From: Parabacteroides sp.
GTDB lineage: Bacteria; Bacteroidota; Bacteroidia; Bacteroidales; Tannerellaceae
Direction: 5' to 3'
Assembly (NCBI GenBank): GCA_022775005.1
Contig: JALFJR010000040.1
Coordinates: forward strand, 1 to 33,824
Length of the DNA: 33,824 bases
The position numbers and the translations under genes are program-made. The notes below the pieces were generated by a model that saw only the letters and a list, made by a program, of their open reading frames with translations, did not search any database and had not been told where the DNA came from. This document shows positions 22,439 to 30,481 of the stretch, piece after piece; positions within the stretch are counted from its first letter, which is position 1, and the number at the start of each line of letters is the position of its first letter.

Positions 22439-23188
22439 TCACAGCACACTCCATTTCCCTTTGGGCCAAGTGTTGAGAATGTGCGTTGCCCCTTTGTCGT
22501 CGGTCACGATATAGTCGATGTCGTTGAGGGTGGCGATCTGAAAAGTGCGGGCCTTATCTAATTTCTCGGAAGCGGCCATTACCACCCGCTTGCCGCAGCG
22601 TTCAAGCATACAGCGTTTGATAAGTGCCTCTTCACGTTTGATGCAAAAGAGTCCCTCCGTGGGATGCAGGTCGCTCACGCCGATAATCGCCCAATCGGCA
22701 TAGATCATCTGGAGACTTTTATAGGTGTCAATGCCTAAGGTGACCTGTCCCTCCTCATCCACTTCACCGCCCAAGAAAACCGTCTTATGAAGCGGGTGTG
22801 TGAAGAGCTCAGCGGCTAAAGGAAAACTGTTCGTGAAAACCGTGAGCGGTAGGTTCTGGGGCAGCATCTTGGCGACGGCTAAGTTGGAGGTGCCCCCGTC
22901 GATGATGAGCGTGTCGCCCGGTTGAAATCGGCTGACCAATTTCTCTGCCATCTTTTGCTTGGCCAAGGCATCTTGGTCATAGCGATCCATGATGCGGGCG
23001 GAGGTGTCTGATCTCGACACCGCACCACCATGCACACGGGTCAAGAAGCCGTTGGCCTCCAAATCTGCCAAATCCCGCCGGAGTGTATCGTCAGACACAT
23101 TCAACTGTTGGCTGATCGCTGTCACGTAGATCCGGTTGTTCTGCCTGAGGCAACTGAGTATATAATCTTGTCGCTCTTCTTTATTCAT
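22439..23188 (-). CDS. DeoR/GlpR family transcriptional regulator
   Basis: A 249-residue DeoR-type repressor. The N-terminal winged HTH (MNKEERQDYILSCLRQNNRIYVTAISQQLNVSDDTLRRDLADLEANGFLTRVHGGA) is followed by a sugar-phosphate sensing domain with IDGGTSNLAVAKML and FTNSFPLAAELF. Family members usually bind a phosphorylated sugar and control an adjacent catabolic or transport operon. The start at 23188 is chosen because the HTH begins right there and the upstream frame crosses a promoter (minus TATTTTGC, 23224 to 23217). It is divergent from the DMT transporter, the likely target. GCGGTTTT motifs lie between the two genes. Confidence 0.9.
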   Translation of the reverse strand: MNKEERQDYILSCLRQNNRIYVTAISQQLNVSDDTLRRDLADLEANGFLTRVHGGAVSRSDTSARIMDRYDQDALAKQKMAEKLVSRFQPGDTLIIDGGTSNLAVAKMLPQNLPLTVFTNSFPLAAELFTHPLHKTVFLGGEVDEEGQVTLGIDTYKSLQMIYADWAIIGVSDLHPTEGLFCIKREEALIKRCMLERCGKRVVMAASEKLDKARTFQIATLNDIDYIVTDDKGATHILNTWPKGKWSVL

Positions 23189-23194
23189 CTTTGC

Positions 23195-23340
23195 TGCGGT
23201 TTTGCTTGTTAATACCGCAAAATAAGCTATATTCGCTGGAGCAAGCAAGTTTATATACGGTTTTCTGTCTATTGTGCGGTTTTCTTTTGACGGATTCACG
23301 CATTCTAAATGATCTCTGCACGACGAGGCCAAACACCGCA
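23195..23340. promoter_or_regulatory. Divergent intergenic region with GCGGTTTT motifs
   Basis: TGCGGTTTTG (23195-23204), its reverse form ACCGCAAAA (23214-23222), TACGGTTTTC (23256-23265), TGCGGTTTTC (23275-23284) and a partial ACCGCA (23335-23340) recur between the regulator and transporter genes. The first two form an inverted pair overlapping the regulator's -7 box, as expected for autoregulatory DeoR operators. Confidence 0.5.
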
Positions 23341-23394
23341 ATAGCTCGCAAACTCACCATAACATCTAAGTCTATTAAATAAATATAAAAAGTT

Positions 23395-24324
23395 ATGTGG
23401 GTTTTATTCGCTTTTGTTTCTGCCACTATCGTGGGCATCCGAGATTCGTTCAAGAAAAGTTCTTTGCAGGGCAACGATGTGCTGACCGTCTTGTTCCTCA
23501 ACACCCTTTTCAGCGCATTGCTGTTTCTCCCCTTCATTTTGCTCTCGCGCTATAGTGAGTTGTTTACGGGATCTTTCTTCTATGTGCCGACAGGTGGCTT
23601 GACTCAACACTTTTGTAGCGTGGGTAAATGCCTGCTCCTTTTGGGATGCTGGCTTTGCAGTTATAATGGCATCAAACATCTGCCTTTGACCATCTCCGGC
23701 ATCATCATTGCTTTCGGCCCTGTGGAGACGGTCATAGGGGCGATGCTGCTGTATGGGGAGTCGCTCAACGTACTTCAATGGGTAGGCGTGGCGGTGTCGG
23801 TAGGCTCATTGGTGGCCGTCAGCATGAGCGGCAAGAAAGAGGGGATCGACTTCCGCCACAACCGCTATGTGTGGGTGATGTTTCTCTCCACCCTGTTCAG
23901 TGCCGCGGCCGCCCTCTACGACAAGCTCGTCATGGGAAGACCGGAAGATGGCGGGATGGGCAACAGCGTGATGTTCATCCAAAGTTGGTATAACATCTAT
24001 CAAACGGCTCTTTTGCTGCTAATCCTGCTGTATCGCCAGCGCTCCCTGCGAAAGCAAGGGCAGGGGGCGGTGCCTTTCCGTTTCGTCTGGAGTATTGTCA
24101 TGGTCAGCCTTTGCGAGGTGAGTGCGGATCTGCTCTACGATGCTGCCTTGCAGTTGCCGGGCTGTATGGTTTCTATCTTGGCGATGGTTCGCCGGGGCAG
24201 CGTGGTGGTCTCCTTTTTCATTGGTGTCTTGTTCTTCCACGAGAGAAACCTGCGGAGCAAGATCTGGGATCTGCTACTTGTCTTGTTAGGTATGTTGTTG
24301 CTCTACTTCGGCTCTATTGAGTAA
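23395..24324 (+). CDS. DMT/EamA family transporter
   Basis: A 309-residue integral membrane protein with about ten hydrophobic helices in two repeats, as in drug/metabolite transporters. The start MWVLFAFVSATIVGIRDSFKK and the repeat-ending features (LTISGIIIAFGPVETVIGAMLLYGESLNVLQWVGVAVSVGSLVAV, then SILAMVRRGSVVVSFFIGVLFFHERNLRSKIWDLLLVLLGMLLLYFG) match the EamA architecture. The substrate is unknown; divergence from a DeoR regulator suggests a sugar or related metabolite. It is followed by a separate promoter for the lipoprotein gene. Confidence 0.9.
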   Translation: MWVLFAFVSATIVGIRDSFKKSSLQGNDVLTVLFLNTLFSALLFLPFILLSRYSELFTGSFFYVPTGGLTQHFCSVGKCLLLLGCWLCSYNGIKHLPLTISGIIIAFGPVETVIGAMLLYGESLNVLQWVGVAVSVGSLVAVSMSGKKEGIDFRHNRYVWVMFLSTLFSAAAALYDKLVMGRPEDGGMGNSVMFIQSWYNIYQTALLLLILLYRQRSLRKQGQGAVPFRFVWSIVMVSLCEVSADLLYDAALQLPGCMVSILAMVRRGSVVVSFFIGVLFFHERNLRSKIWDLLLVLLGMLLLYFGSIE

Positions 24325-24340
24325 TTCGTATTTTTCCTTG

Positions 24341-24370
24341 AGAGCTATGCAGCGAATGGAGCTATCTTTG
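24341..24370 (+). promoter_or_regulatory. Promoter of the small lipoprotein gene
   Basis: TATCTTTG at 24363-24370 is a good -7 box, 35 bases before the start codon. A TTG about 22 bp upstream is a weak -33 match. Confidence 0.45.
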
Positions 24371-24404
24371 CATCTGCTTCTATAAACAATCCACAAAAAT
24401 TAGT

Positions 24405-24812
24405 ATGATGAAGAAAGTCTTTGCATTGCTGGCCGCTACGGCCTTGTTAGCCACCTCGTGTTCGAAAGATGAGGTGATTGAGGTGTCACAACTTACCGAG
24501 GGATATTGGGGTGAGTGCTACGACAACCCGAATTTCTCTATGGATAGCTCCGTTAAATATAAGTTCGAACTGGATGGAACTTATACGTTGAAGGTTAATC
24601 ATGCGCTGGTAGATACCACAGTGATTTACACACACAACTATCAGTTGCAAAACAATGTGCTGACACTCCCGACGGATTCGCCCGCGGCTGAGCAACTCAG
24701 CTACAACATCATCCAGTTGAATGAGAAGGAGATGGCTTGGCAACGGGTAGGTACCTCTTATTCCGAAGGAACGCTCTCCGGGGATTACAAGCACTTCAAG
24801 CATTATAACTAA
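24405..24812 (+). CDS. Small lipoprotein, lipocalin-like
   Basis: A 135-residue protein with a lipoprotein signal (MMKKVFALLAATALLATSC, lipidated Cys19; Cys18 if the second ATG is used). The mature part looks like a small beta-rich domain: LTEGYWGECYDNPN, KYKFELDGTYTLKV, YTHNYQLQNNVLTLP. This pattern is common in lipocalin-like proteins of unknown function in Bacteroidota. There is no operon partner: it has its own promoter and a hairpin downstream. Confidence 0.8.
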   Translation: MMKKVFALLAATALLATSCSKDEVIEVSQLTEGYWGECYDNPNFSMDSSVKYKFELDGTYTLKVNHALVDTTVIYTHNYQLQNNVLTLPTDSPAAEQLSYNIIQLNEKEMAWQRVGTSYSEGTLSGDYKHFKHYN

Positions 24813-24857
24813 CACTTGGAATAAATTGCCTTGAACATTTCTCAAAACATATTTCGG

Positions 24858-24888
24858 AAGAAGGCCGACGCAAGAAATCTGCCTTCTT
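24858..24888 (+). terminator. Weak terminator after the lipoprotein gene
   Basis: AAGAAGGC (24858-24865) pairs with GCCTTCTT (24881-24888), followed by GCATTTAATT, a poor T-tract. It is probably a terminator but could be only a hairpin. Confidence 0.45.
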
Positions 24889-24979
24889 GCATTTAATTCG
24901 AGGACAAAACGGGGATAATAATTAAAAAGCGCTAACTTTGCCTCACTTGAATAGAATATCTAAAAACACGTGAGGAAAG

Positions 24980-27046
24980 ATGTTGCGGCAACTCTACATA
25001 GGATGGATAGGACTCTTGATCGTCTGTTTCGCGGCAAAGGGGACAACGATTCCCGCTGTGCTGATCCAGAACTATTCCGTCAAGGAGTATAAAGCAAGTT
25101 GCCAGAATTGGGATATTTCCGTTTCCTACAATGGGTTTATTTATGCTGCGAATAATTCCGGCTTGCTGAGTTTCGACGGCAACAATTGGCAGCTGCATGA
25201 ACTGCCGGATAAGTCAGAACTTTATCATGTCACCTATTGGCGCGACACACTCTATACGCAGGGCGAGGAGTCGTTAGGCTTTTGGCTGCGAGATACCTTC
25301 GGGCAATTGCATTACACGCCGATCGACCACCTGCCACCTCACGTGACGTTTGAGAAGCCGAAGGTGGACTTTGTGGTGCCTGAGGAGATTCAGCGGTTGA
25401 GACCTACTGCCGTAGCTACCGTGGGAGACCTGTTCTTTATCGGTACGGCCGCCTCGGGTCTGTTCATTACAAATAAAGCGGGAGAAATCTACCACCATTT
25501 GACGATCGACAACCAGTTGCAAGATAATATCGTGCAGGCAATTTGCGTGCAGGATAACACCTTGGCTTGGGTAGCTTTAGACAACGGTATTACGCGCATC
25601 GAGGTGGATCCGCCTGTTGCTATGCTGGATAAGCGTCAGCATATTGGCAAATTGGAAGATGCTTTGCTGCGCGACGGCAAGCTCTACATCCAAACCAACC
25701 GCGGCTTTTATTGCCGCGAGCTGGAGGCGGACGAACAGTTTGAGCCGATTGATGCCGCTGTGGTGGCGGGACTGTTCCCTACGGCGCAAGTGGCTGAGGA
25801 ATTTGCCGTGGCTGATTTGTTTACTGATCTTTCGTCGTTGCAGCAATTCAATCGTTCGGAAAATCTGTATGCCCGTGGGGATGAGCATTATTGGCTCACG
25901 ACAGAGAATGAGGCGGGACTTTTCCAATTGAAGGGGGGGAAGGGTATCCTGAAATGCCGCATCCTTTTTACCAATTACAACCTGAGCTTAGTGTCGAATG
26001 GCCGGCGTTTTATCCCGCTCAACGACTCGTTAGACTTAGTTTCAGCAAAAGAGGGGGCCTTGTTGATCAATACCCGCCAGTTGATCACCGGCAGTTTAGG
26101 AGGCTTGACCATGCCCAATTTCTTCCGCATCCATTACATCGACAAACGGGGCATCCATGCCATTGACCCGCATACGCAGGCCATCTCCTTGCCGCATCAC
26201 TTCCAAGAGCTGTCTGTCTATGTCGGCACGACCGTGTTCACCCCCAATCACCAGATCAGTTATCGGCTGGAGGGCGTTTCGGATGAGTGGTCGGAGTGGC
26301 AAAACGAGGGCATTATGAAATTTTTGCAGCTGCCGCCGGGTGAATATCAGCTGGTGGTGCGTAAGTATGTCACACGTGGTCCCTTCCCGGAGTTACGGTT
26401 GAGAATCGAAGTGCGCCCGGCTTGGTACAACACAATGTGGGCTTATCTGTTTTACGCTTTGTTGCTCGGTGTAGCGATGCAAGTGGGGCTGCGTGTGCGC
26501 TTGAGGAACTTGAAACGGAAGGAACAGACGAAGTTGGAGGCGGAGCGCTTGGAGGAACAGCAACGTTTGCAACAGCTGAAAAGCGAGATGTTGGAGGTAG
26601 AGCTGAAGAACAAGAGCAATGAGCTGACCTTGCAAACCACCGCTTTGGTGAAGCGTAACGAGGCCATCCAATCTTTCTTGAAAGAGTTGGACGAGCAGAA
26701 GAGCACCCTGGGCGATCGCTATCCGAACAAGCTCTACAACCGCCTGCGCAAGCTGATGGAGGATGGGCTGAACGACCAAGCCGATTGGCTCCAGTTTGAG
26801 AGCTATTTCAATAGTGCCCACCATAACTTCATGGAGCGTTTGCGGCAACGTTATACCGACATCACGACAGGCGACCTCCGCCTCTGCTGTTTGCTCCGCA
26901 TGAACCTCTCGACGAAAGAGATCGCCTCACTTTTGAATGTCTCTGTCCGGGCGATTGAGATCCGCCGTTATCGGTTGCGCAAGCGTCTCATGCTTGAATC
27001 AGACACCAATTTGGTGGACTTTTTGTTTAAATTTGGAGAAGAGTAA
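24980..27046 (+). CDS. Membrane-anchored regulator: propeller, Y_Y_Y domain, LuxR-type HTH
   Basis: A 688-residue single-polypeptide sensor-regulator. An N-terminal signal or anchor (LYIGWIGLLIVCFAAKG) precedes a periplasmic beta-propeller-like region (about 25-400), then a Y_Y_Y domain (about 405-470, with YRLEGVSDEWSEW and LPPGEYQLVV). One transmembrane helix follows (about 484-503, MWAYLFYALLLGVAMQVGL), then a long coiled coil (about 508-570) and a C-terminal HTH (about 641-672, LSTKEIASLLNVSVRAIEIRRYRLRKRL). It resembles Bacteroidota hybrid two-component sensors but has no kinase or receiver, so it likely couples ligand sensing directly to DNA binding. It has a -7 box (TAACTTTG, 24933-24940). 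The flavoprotein downstream, behind repeated motifs, is a candidate target. Confidence 0.88.
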   Translation: MLRQLYIGWIGLLIVCFAAKGTTIPAVLIQNYSVKEYKASCQNWDISVSYNGFIYAANNSGLLSFDGNNWQLHELPDKSELYHVTYWRDTLYTQGEESLGFWLRDTFGQLHYTPIDHLPPHVTFEKPKVDFVVPEEIQRLRPTAVATVGDLFFIGTAASGLFITNKAGEIYHHLTIDNQLQDNIVQAICVQDNTLAWVALDNGITRIEVDPPVAMLDKRQHIGKLEDALLRDGKLYIQTNRGFYCRELEADEQFEPIDAAVVAGLFPTAQVAEEFAVADLFTDLSSLQQFNRSENLYARGDEHYWLTTENEAGLFQLKGGKGILKCRILFTNYNLSLVSNGRRFIPLNDSLDLVSAKEGALLINTRQLITGSLGGLTMPNFFRIHYIDKRGIHAIDPHTQAISLPHHFQELSVYVGTTVFTPNHQISYRLEGVSDEWSEWQNEGIMKFLQLPPGEYQLVVRKYVTRGPFPELRLRIEVRPAWYNTMWAYLFYALLLGVAMQVGLRVRLRNLKRKEQTKLEAERLEEQQRLQQLKSEMLEVELKNKSNELTLQTTALVKRNEAIQSFLKELDEQKSTLGDRYPNKLYNRLRKLMEDGLNDQADWLQFESYFNSAHHNFMERLRQRYTDITTGDLRLCCLLRMNLSTKEIASLLNVSVRAIEIRRYRLRKRLMLESDTNLVDFLFKFGEE

Positions 27047-27152
27047 ATAGCGGCTGTTTATAATTTAGGATTTGATCACGGATGAAGGAGTAAATGGTGT
27101 GAGCAATCTATCCTAAGTTTTTATTCTTGATCTTCAATGGCTTATTTATTTG

Positions 27153-27222
27153 TGTGAAAGCAATGATGTAGTAGCCTTATTTCAGAAAAATGCCCTGTGA
27201 AAGTGATGTAGTAGCTTTTTTT
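27153..27222. promoter_or_regulatory. Direct repeats upstream of the flavoprotein gene
   Basis: TGTGAAAG then TGATGTAGTAGC occurs at 27153-27176 (with an extra CA) and at 27196-27215, 43 bp apart, about four helical turns. The second copy ends at the expected -33 position. The pair could bind an activator, possibly the regulator encoded just upstream. Confidence 0.55.
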
Positions 27223-27245
27223 ATGGCTTAAATCAAATTAAATTG

Positions 27246-27253
27246 TTCCTTTG
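27246..27253 (+). promoter_or_regulatory. -7 box of the flavoprotein gene
   Basis: TTCCTTTG resembles TAnnTTTG. It covers the TTG at 27251 that could otherwise be read as a start codon, so translation more likely begins at 27281. Confidence 0.5.
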
Positions 27254-27280
27254 CAAAAAATAAACTTTAAGAAGTTGTAC

Positions 27281-28657
27281 ATGATGACACACGAATTAGA
27301 AAGACAATTAGAAGTGTTGGAGAAAAAAGGTATCGACCGCAGACACTTCTTCCGCATCCTTGCCGCAAGCGGATTGATGGCAAGTTTGAGCACGAATAAA
27401 GCACATGCGTTCTCCAGTAATGCGAAGGGTAAAATCGTGATTATCGGTGGTGGTGCTGCCGGTATCAGTATGGCTGCCCGTTTGAAAGGCTGGTTGAACG
27501 ATCCAGATATTACACTGATTGATCCCAGCGATCGTCAGTTCTATCAGCCGGGATTTACCTTGATCGCTTCTGGTGTTTACAAGCCGGATGAGGTTTGGAA
27601 GAAGCAAGAGGATTGTATGCCCAGCGGGATTAAATGGGTAAAGGATTCCGTGACTGCAGTTGATCCGGTTTGGAACCAGGTGACGACTGCCCAGAACGGC
27701 AAGATCCCTTACGACTTCTTGGTGCTGACTCCGGGTTTGCAATGCAATTGGGAGAAGGTGGAAGGCATCACGCAGAAGACGCTTGGTCAAGGCAACGCAC
27801 ACAGTATTTATGATTTTGAAGGTGCGCAGAAGACATGGCAGGCTATTCAAGCTTTCGCACAGAAGGGTGGTAAAGGTATTTATACCGATACCTATACGAA
27901 GCATAAGTGTGGAGGTGCACCGAAGAAGATCTGTTTGCTGACGGAGCACTACGCTCGCAAGCAGGGAACTCGCGAGAAGCTGGACTTCCACTATTATACG
28001 GCTTCTAAGGAACTGTATGATGTGCCTTACTTCACGCCACGCTTGATCGAGATCTACAAGGAGCGCAACGTGCCTTACAAGGTGAATGTGCGTGTGAAGG
28101 GTGTCGATACGCAGGCGAAGCGTGTATATATGGAGAAAGTAGTGACCAAGGGCGAGGAGAAGATCACGACTCCGTTCGTTGAGGATTACGAATTCTTGCA
28201 CTTCGTGCCGCCGATGTCAGCTCCCGATTTCGTGCGTGAGGCTGGCTTGGGCTGGACGGAAGGTAAGTTGGCGGCCGACGCTTGGGTAATGGTTGACAAA
28301 GAGACGTTGGTACACAAGAAATATCCCAACATCATCTCGTTGGGCGACGTGGCTGGCATCCCGACCAGTAAGACCTCTGCGGCGATCCGTAAGCAGGTGC
28401 CTATCGCGGCCAAGAACTTGATTGCGTTGATGGAGGGCAAGGAGCCGACGGAGAAGTACAATGGCTATGCGGCTTGTCCGATCGTGACAGATTATGGCCA
28501 TGTGTTGCTGTGTGAGTTCGACTACGAGAAGAACCCGGATGTTTCGTTCCCCTTCACGCTGATCGATACTTCTAAGGAGCAATGGTTGGCTTGGCTGCTG
28601 AAGGTGTATATCCTGAAACCACTCTACTTCTATGGGATGCTGAATGGCATCGCCTAA
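27281..28657 (+). CDS. Sulfide:quinone oxidoreductase-like FAD protein with RR-type signal
   Basis: A 458-residue flavoprotein. Residues 20-35 have a twin-arginine-like signal (DRRHFFRILAASGLMAS), followed by the FAD-binding KIVIIGGGAAGISMAARL near residues 50-68. The motif KHKCGGAPKKICLL (about 205-218) and a later pair of cysteines (AACPIV near 397 and VLLCEF near 408) resemble the active-site region of sulfide:quinone oxidoreductases, membrane-associated enzymes that oxidise sulfide and pass electrons to quinone. LGDVAGIPTSKTSAAIRKQ near the C terminus is the second FAD motif. The function is inferred from these motifs; related NADH or flavocytochrome-type proteins remain possible. The ATG at 27281 is chosen over TTG 27251 because the latter lies in the -7 box. 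Confidence 0.85.
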   Translation: MMTHELERQLEVLEKKGIDRRHFFRILAASGLMASLSTNKAHAFSSNAKGKIVIIGGGAAGISMAARLKGWLNDPDITLIDPSDRQFYQPGFTLIASGVYKPDEVWKKQEDCMPSGIKWVKDSVTAVDPVWNQVTTAQNGKIPYDFLVLTPGLQCNWEKVEGITQKTLGQGNAHSIYDFEGAQKTWQAIQAFAQKGGKGIYTDTYTKHKCGGAPKKICLLTEHYARKQGTREKLDFHYYTASKELYDVPYFTPRLIEIYKERNVPYKVNVRVKGVDTQAKRVYMEKVVTKGEEKITTPFVEDYEFLHFVPPMSAPDFVREAGLGWTEGKLAADAWVMVDKETLVHKKYPNIISLGDVAGIPTSKTSAAIRKQVPIAAKNLIALMEGKEPTEKYNGYAACPIVTDYGHVLLCEFDYEKNPDVSFPFTLIDTSKEQWLAWLLKVYILKPLYFYGMLNGIA

Positions 28658-28755
28658 TTAAAAGACTAAACATGTTTTGATACTTATAAACCATGAGGAG
28701 GAACCTAACCTTCTCGCCTAAAACTCCCTTATTCCTAAATGCCTACTAAAAGTGT

Positions 28756-28790
28756 ATCCCCGATTCCTCACGGAGCCGGGGATTCTTTTT
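28756..28790 (+). terminator. Terminator of the flavoprotein gene
   Basis: ATCCCCG (28756-28762) pairs with CGGGGAT (28777-28783), followed by TCTTTTT. Confidence 0.75.
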
Positions 28791-28802
28791 AATAGCACAT
28801 CC

Positions 28803-28838
28803 TGCTCTTCCTCAGACATGGATACAGAAGGAAGAGCA
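28803..28838. other. Hairpin downstream of the TonB-operon lipoprotein
   Basis: TGCTCTTCCT (28803-28812) is perfectly complementary to 28829-28838. It lies just past the stop codon of the minus-strand lipoprotein gene but lacks a T-run on that strand, so its role as a terminator is uncertain. Confidence 0.45.
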
Positions 28839-28858
28839 AAGACAGCCTGAAAGGAACA

Positions 28859-30436
28859 TTAATAAGTAGTGTGTTGTGGGTCAAAGTTGGTCCATCCACT
28901 CAACCAGTTGTCGGACGCATTGAACGCACCTACGAAATTTACTTTGTCAAACCAAGCGGAGCTCTCGCCCTCGAAAGAGGCTAAGTTCAGCAACGGACTG
29001 GTAGCTGTCGGCATAAAGGGAGACCCTGCGTTTGCAGCATCGGTCAATGCCAAGGCTGCGGCATCCTCGAAGTAGCTGTTCTTCAGTGCCTCTTGGAAAA
29101 AGAAGCTGTTGGAGTAAGACTTCTGGTTCTTATCGATCTCTACCTTGTTAGTTGCGTCGTAAAGGATATCCTCATAGACCTTATTGGCATCCGAACCAAC
29201 AATATCCATTCCGGCGAGCACATTGTTGTGGTAACGCAACGTACCTGCTTTGGCTTGCGCAGGCGTATCACCCTTCTCACCGTCGATGATCAGGCCGATC
29301 GGCCATCCCGCAGCTACGGAGTTGATCACGTTCAGGCGTGAACTACGACGAATCTGCATGGCTGACTGGAATTTACCCAAGGCGGAACCGTTGTTGGGGT
29401 TCATCTCGCCACCGTTGATAAAGTCGGTCTTATTCTCGAAGTTTACGCCGGTTTGCAACTTCGGACCGATGAAGGTGATGTTGCTGAAAGTAGCGTTCGT
29501 ATAGGGAGAAACATCCGATCCGCTGGCGTTGTTGTCGCTCTCGAAACCATTGCTCTGCGACTTATCGGCGATGCGAGCATCCCGGATAGACAAGCCATAC
29601 TGTACGGCACCACTGAAGCCGTTGTCAGTATCGAAATCATCATCCCATCCGTGGAAAGCCACCAAGTTTTTGCAGTTGACCGTACCCCCAAACCACTCGA
29701 AGGAGTCGTCGTTGCTGTAGGATACCTGTACGTGGTCGATCTGTGTGCCGCTACCTACAGATCCTAAGGTCAAGCCGTTGATCTCTTGATCCGGTTGGAA
29801 GGGATAGCCGGCGAACTCGATACGTACATAGCTCAATACACCGGAGTTATCTGCGTCATCCTCACCACCGTGTTTCGTACGGGGGCCACCCTCGATCTGC
29901 ATCTCTGCCTGGTTGTTGCGTGCCTTACCGCACAGGATAATGCCACCCCAATCACCCGGTTTACGGTTGCCCGGCTCTGCCTCTGAGGTGAAGACGATCG
30001 GCTCAGTAGCTGTACCCTTGGCGATCAACTTACCGCCTCGCTCTGCCAAAAGGGAAGCCTTTGTCTGCTTGTCACCCTTGATGATGGTACCCGGTTCTAT
30101 GGTCAGCTCTGCACCGTTGGCGATATAGACCCAGCCTTTCAACAGGTAGGTACCCTTCTTGAGGGTCTGCTTGCCGGTGAAGACAAACTCAGCATCACCA
30201 TTACCAATCTGAGTACCCTCAGTATTCTCCGTATTGTCAGCCTCGTTGAAGAGGATGTGGTCACATGATTTCAATCCGCCATCCGTGCCCCAGACATATT
30301 CTACTTTGTTTGTCGGTTGCTCAGGATCGGGATCCGGCGTGGGGGTGGGCACGGGATCATCGTCGTCACTACAAGCGGATACACTCAAGGCAAGCGCCAA
30401 CAGCATTTGCCAACTTAAATAATTCACTGTTTTCAT
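28859..30436 (-). CDS. Surface lipoprotein with beta-helix-like repeats
   Basis: A 525-residue lipoprotein. The signal ends LALALSVSAC with Cys22, followed by SDDDD, an acidic stretch like the lipoprotein export signal that sends lipoproteins to the cell surface in Bacteroidota. A Pro/Thr/Asp linker (DPVPTPTPDPDPEQPT) leads to a long domain rich in Gly, Asn and Asp repeats (IANGAELTIEPGTIIKG, GDWGGIILCGKA, SNDDSFEWFGGTVNCKN), which looks like a right-handed beta-helix. It is 45 bases downstream of the TonB-dependent receptor on the same strand, so they form an operon, and it is probably the surface partner of the receptor. The ligand is unknown; it is not SusD-like. Confidence 0.88.
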   Translation of the reverse strand: MKTVNYLSWQMLLALALSVSACSDDDDPVPTPTPDPDPEQPTNKVEYVWGTDGGLKSCDHILFNEADNTENTEGTQIGNGDAEFVFTGKQTLKKGTYLLKGWVYIANGAELTIEPGTIIKGDKQTKASLLAERGGKLIAKGTATEPIVFTSEAEPGNRKPGDWGGIILCGKARNNQAEMQIEGGPRTKHGGEDDADNSGVLSYVRIEFAGYPFQPDQEINGLTLGSVGSGTQIDHVQVSYSNDDSFEWFGGTVNCKNLVAFHGWDDDFDTDNGFSGAVQYGLSIRDARIADKSQSNGFESDNNASGSDVSPYTNATFSNITFIGPKLQTGVNFENKTDFINGGEMNPNNGSALGKFQSAMQIRRSSRLNVINSVAAGWPIGLIIDGEKGDTPAQAKAGTLRYHNNVLAGMDIVGSDANKVYEDILYDATNKVEIDKNQKSYSNSFFFQEALKNSYFEDAAALALTDAANAGSPFMPTATSPLLNLASFEGESSAWFDKVNFVGAFNASDNWLSGWTNFDPQHTTY

Positions 30437-30481
30437 ATCAATAATGGATTAAATAATGAATAGTCTTTGTTATCGTTCTCG

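Noticed and set aside
27308-28201. 297-codon minus frame over the flavoprotein gene
   Set aside because: Antisense shadow; the plus strand carries FAD and Cys motifs.
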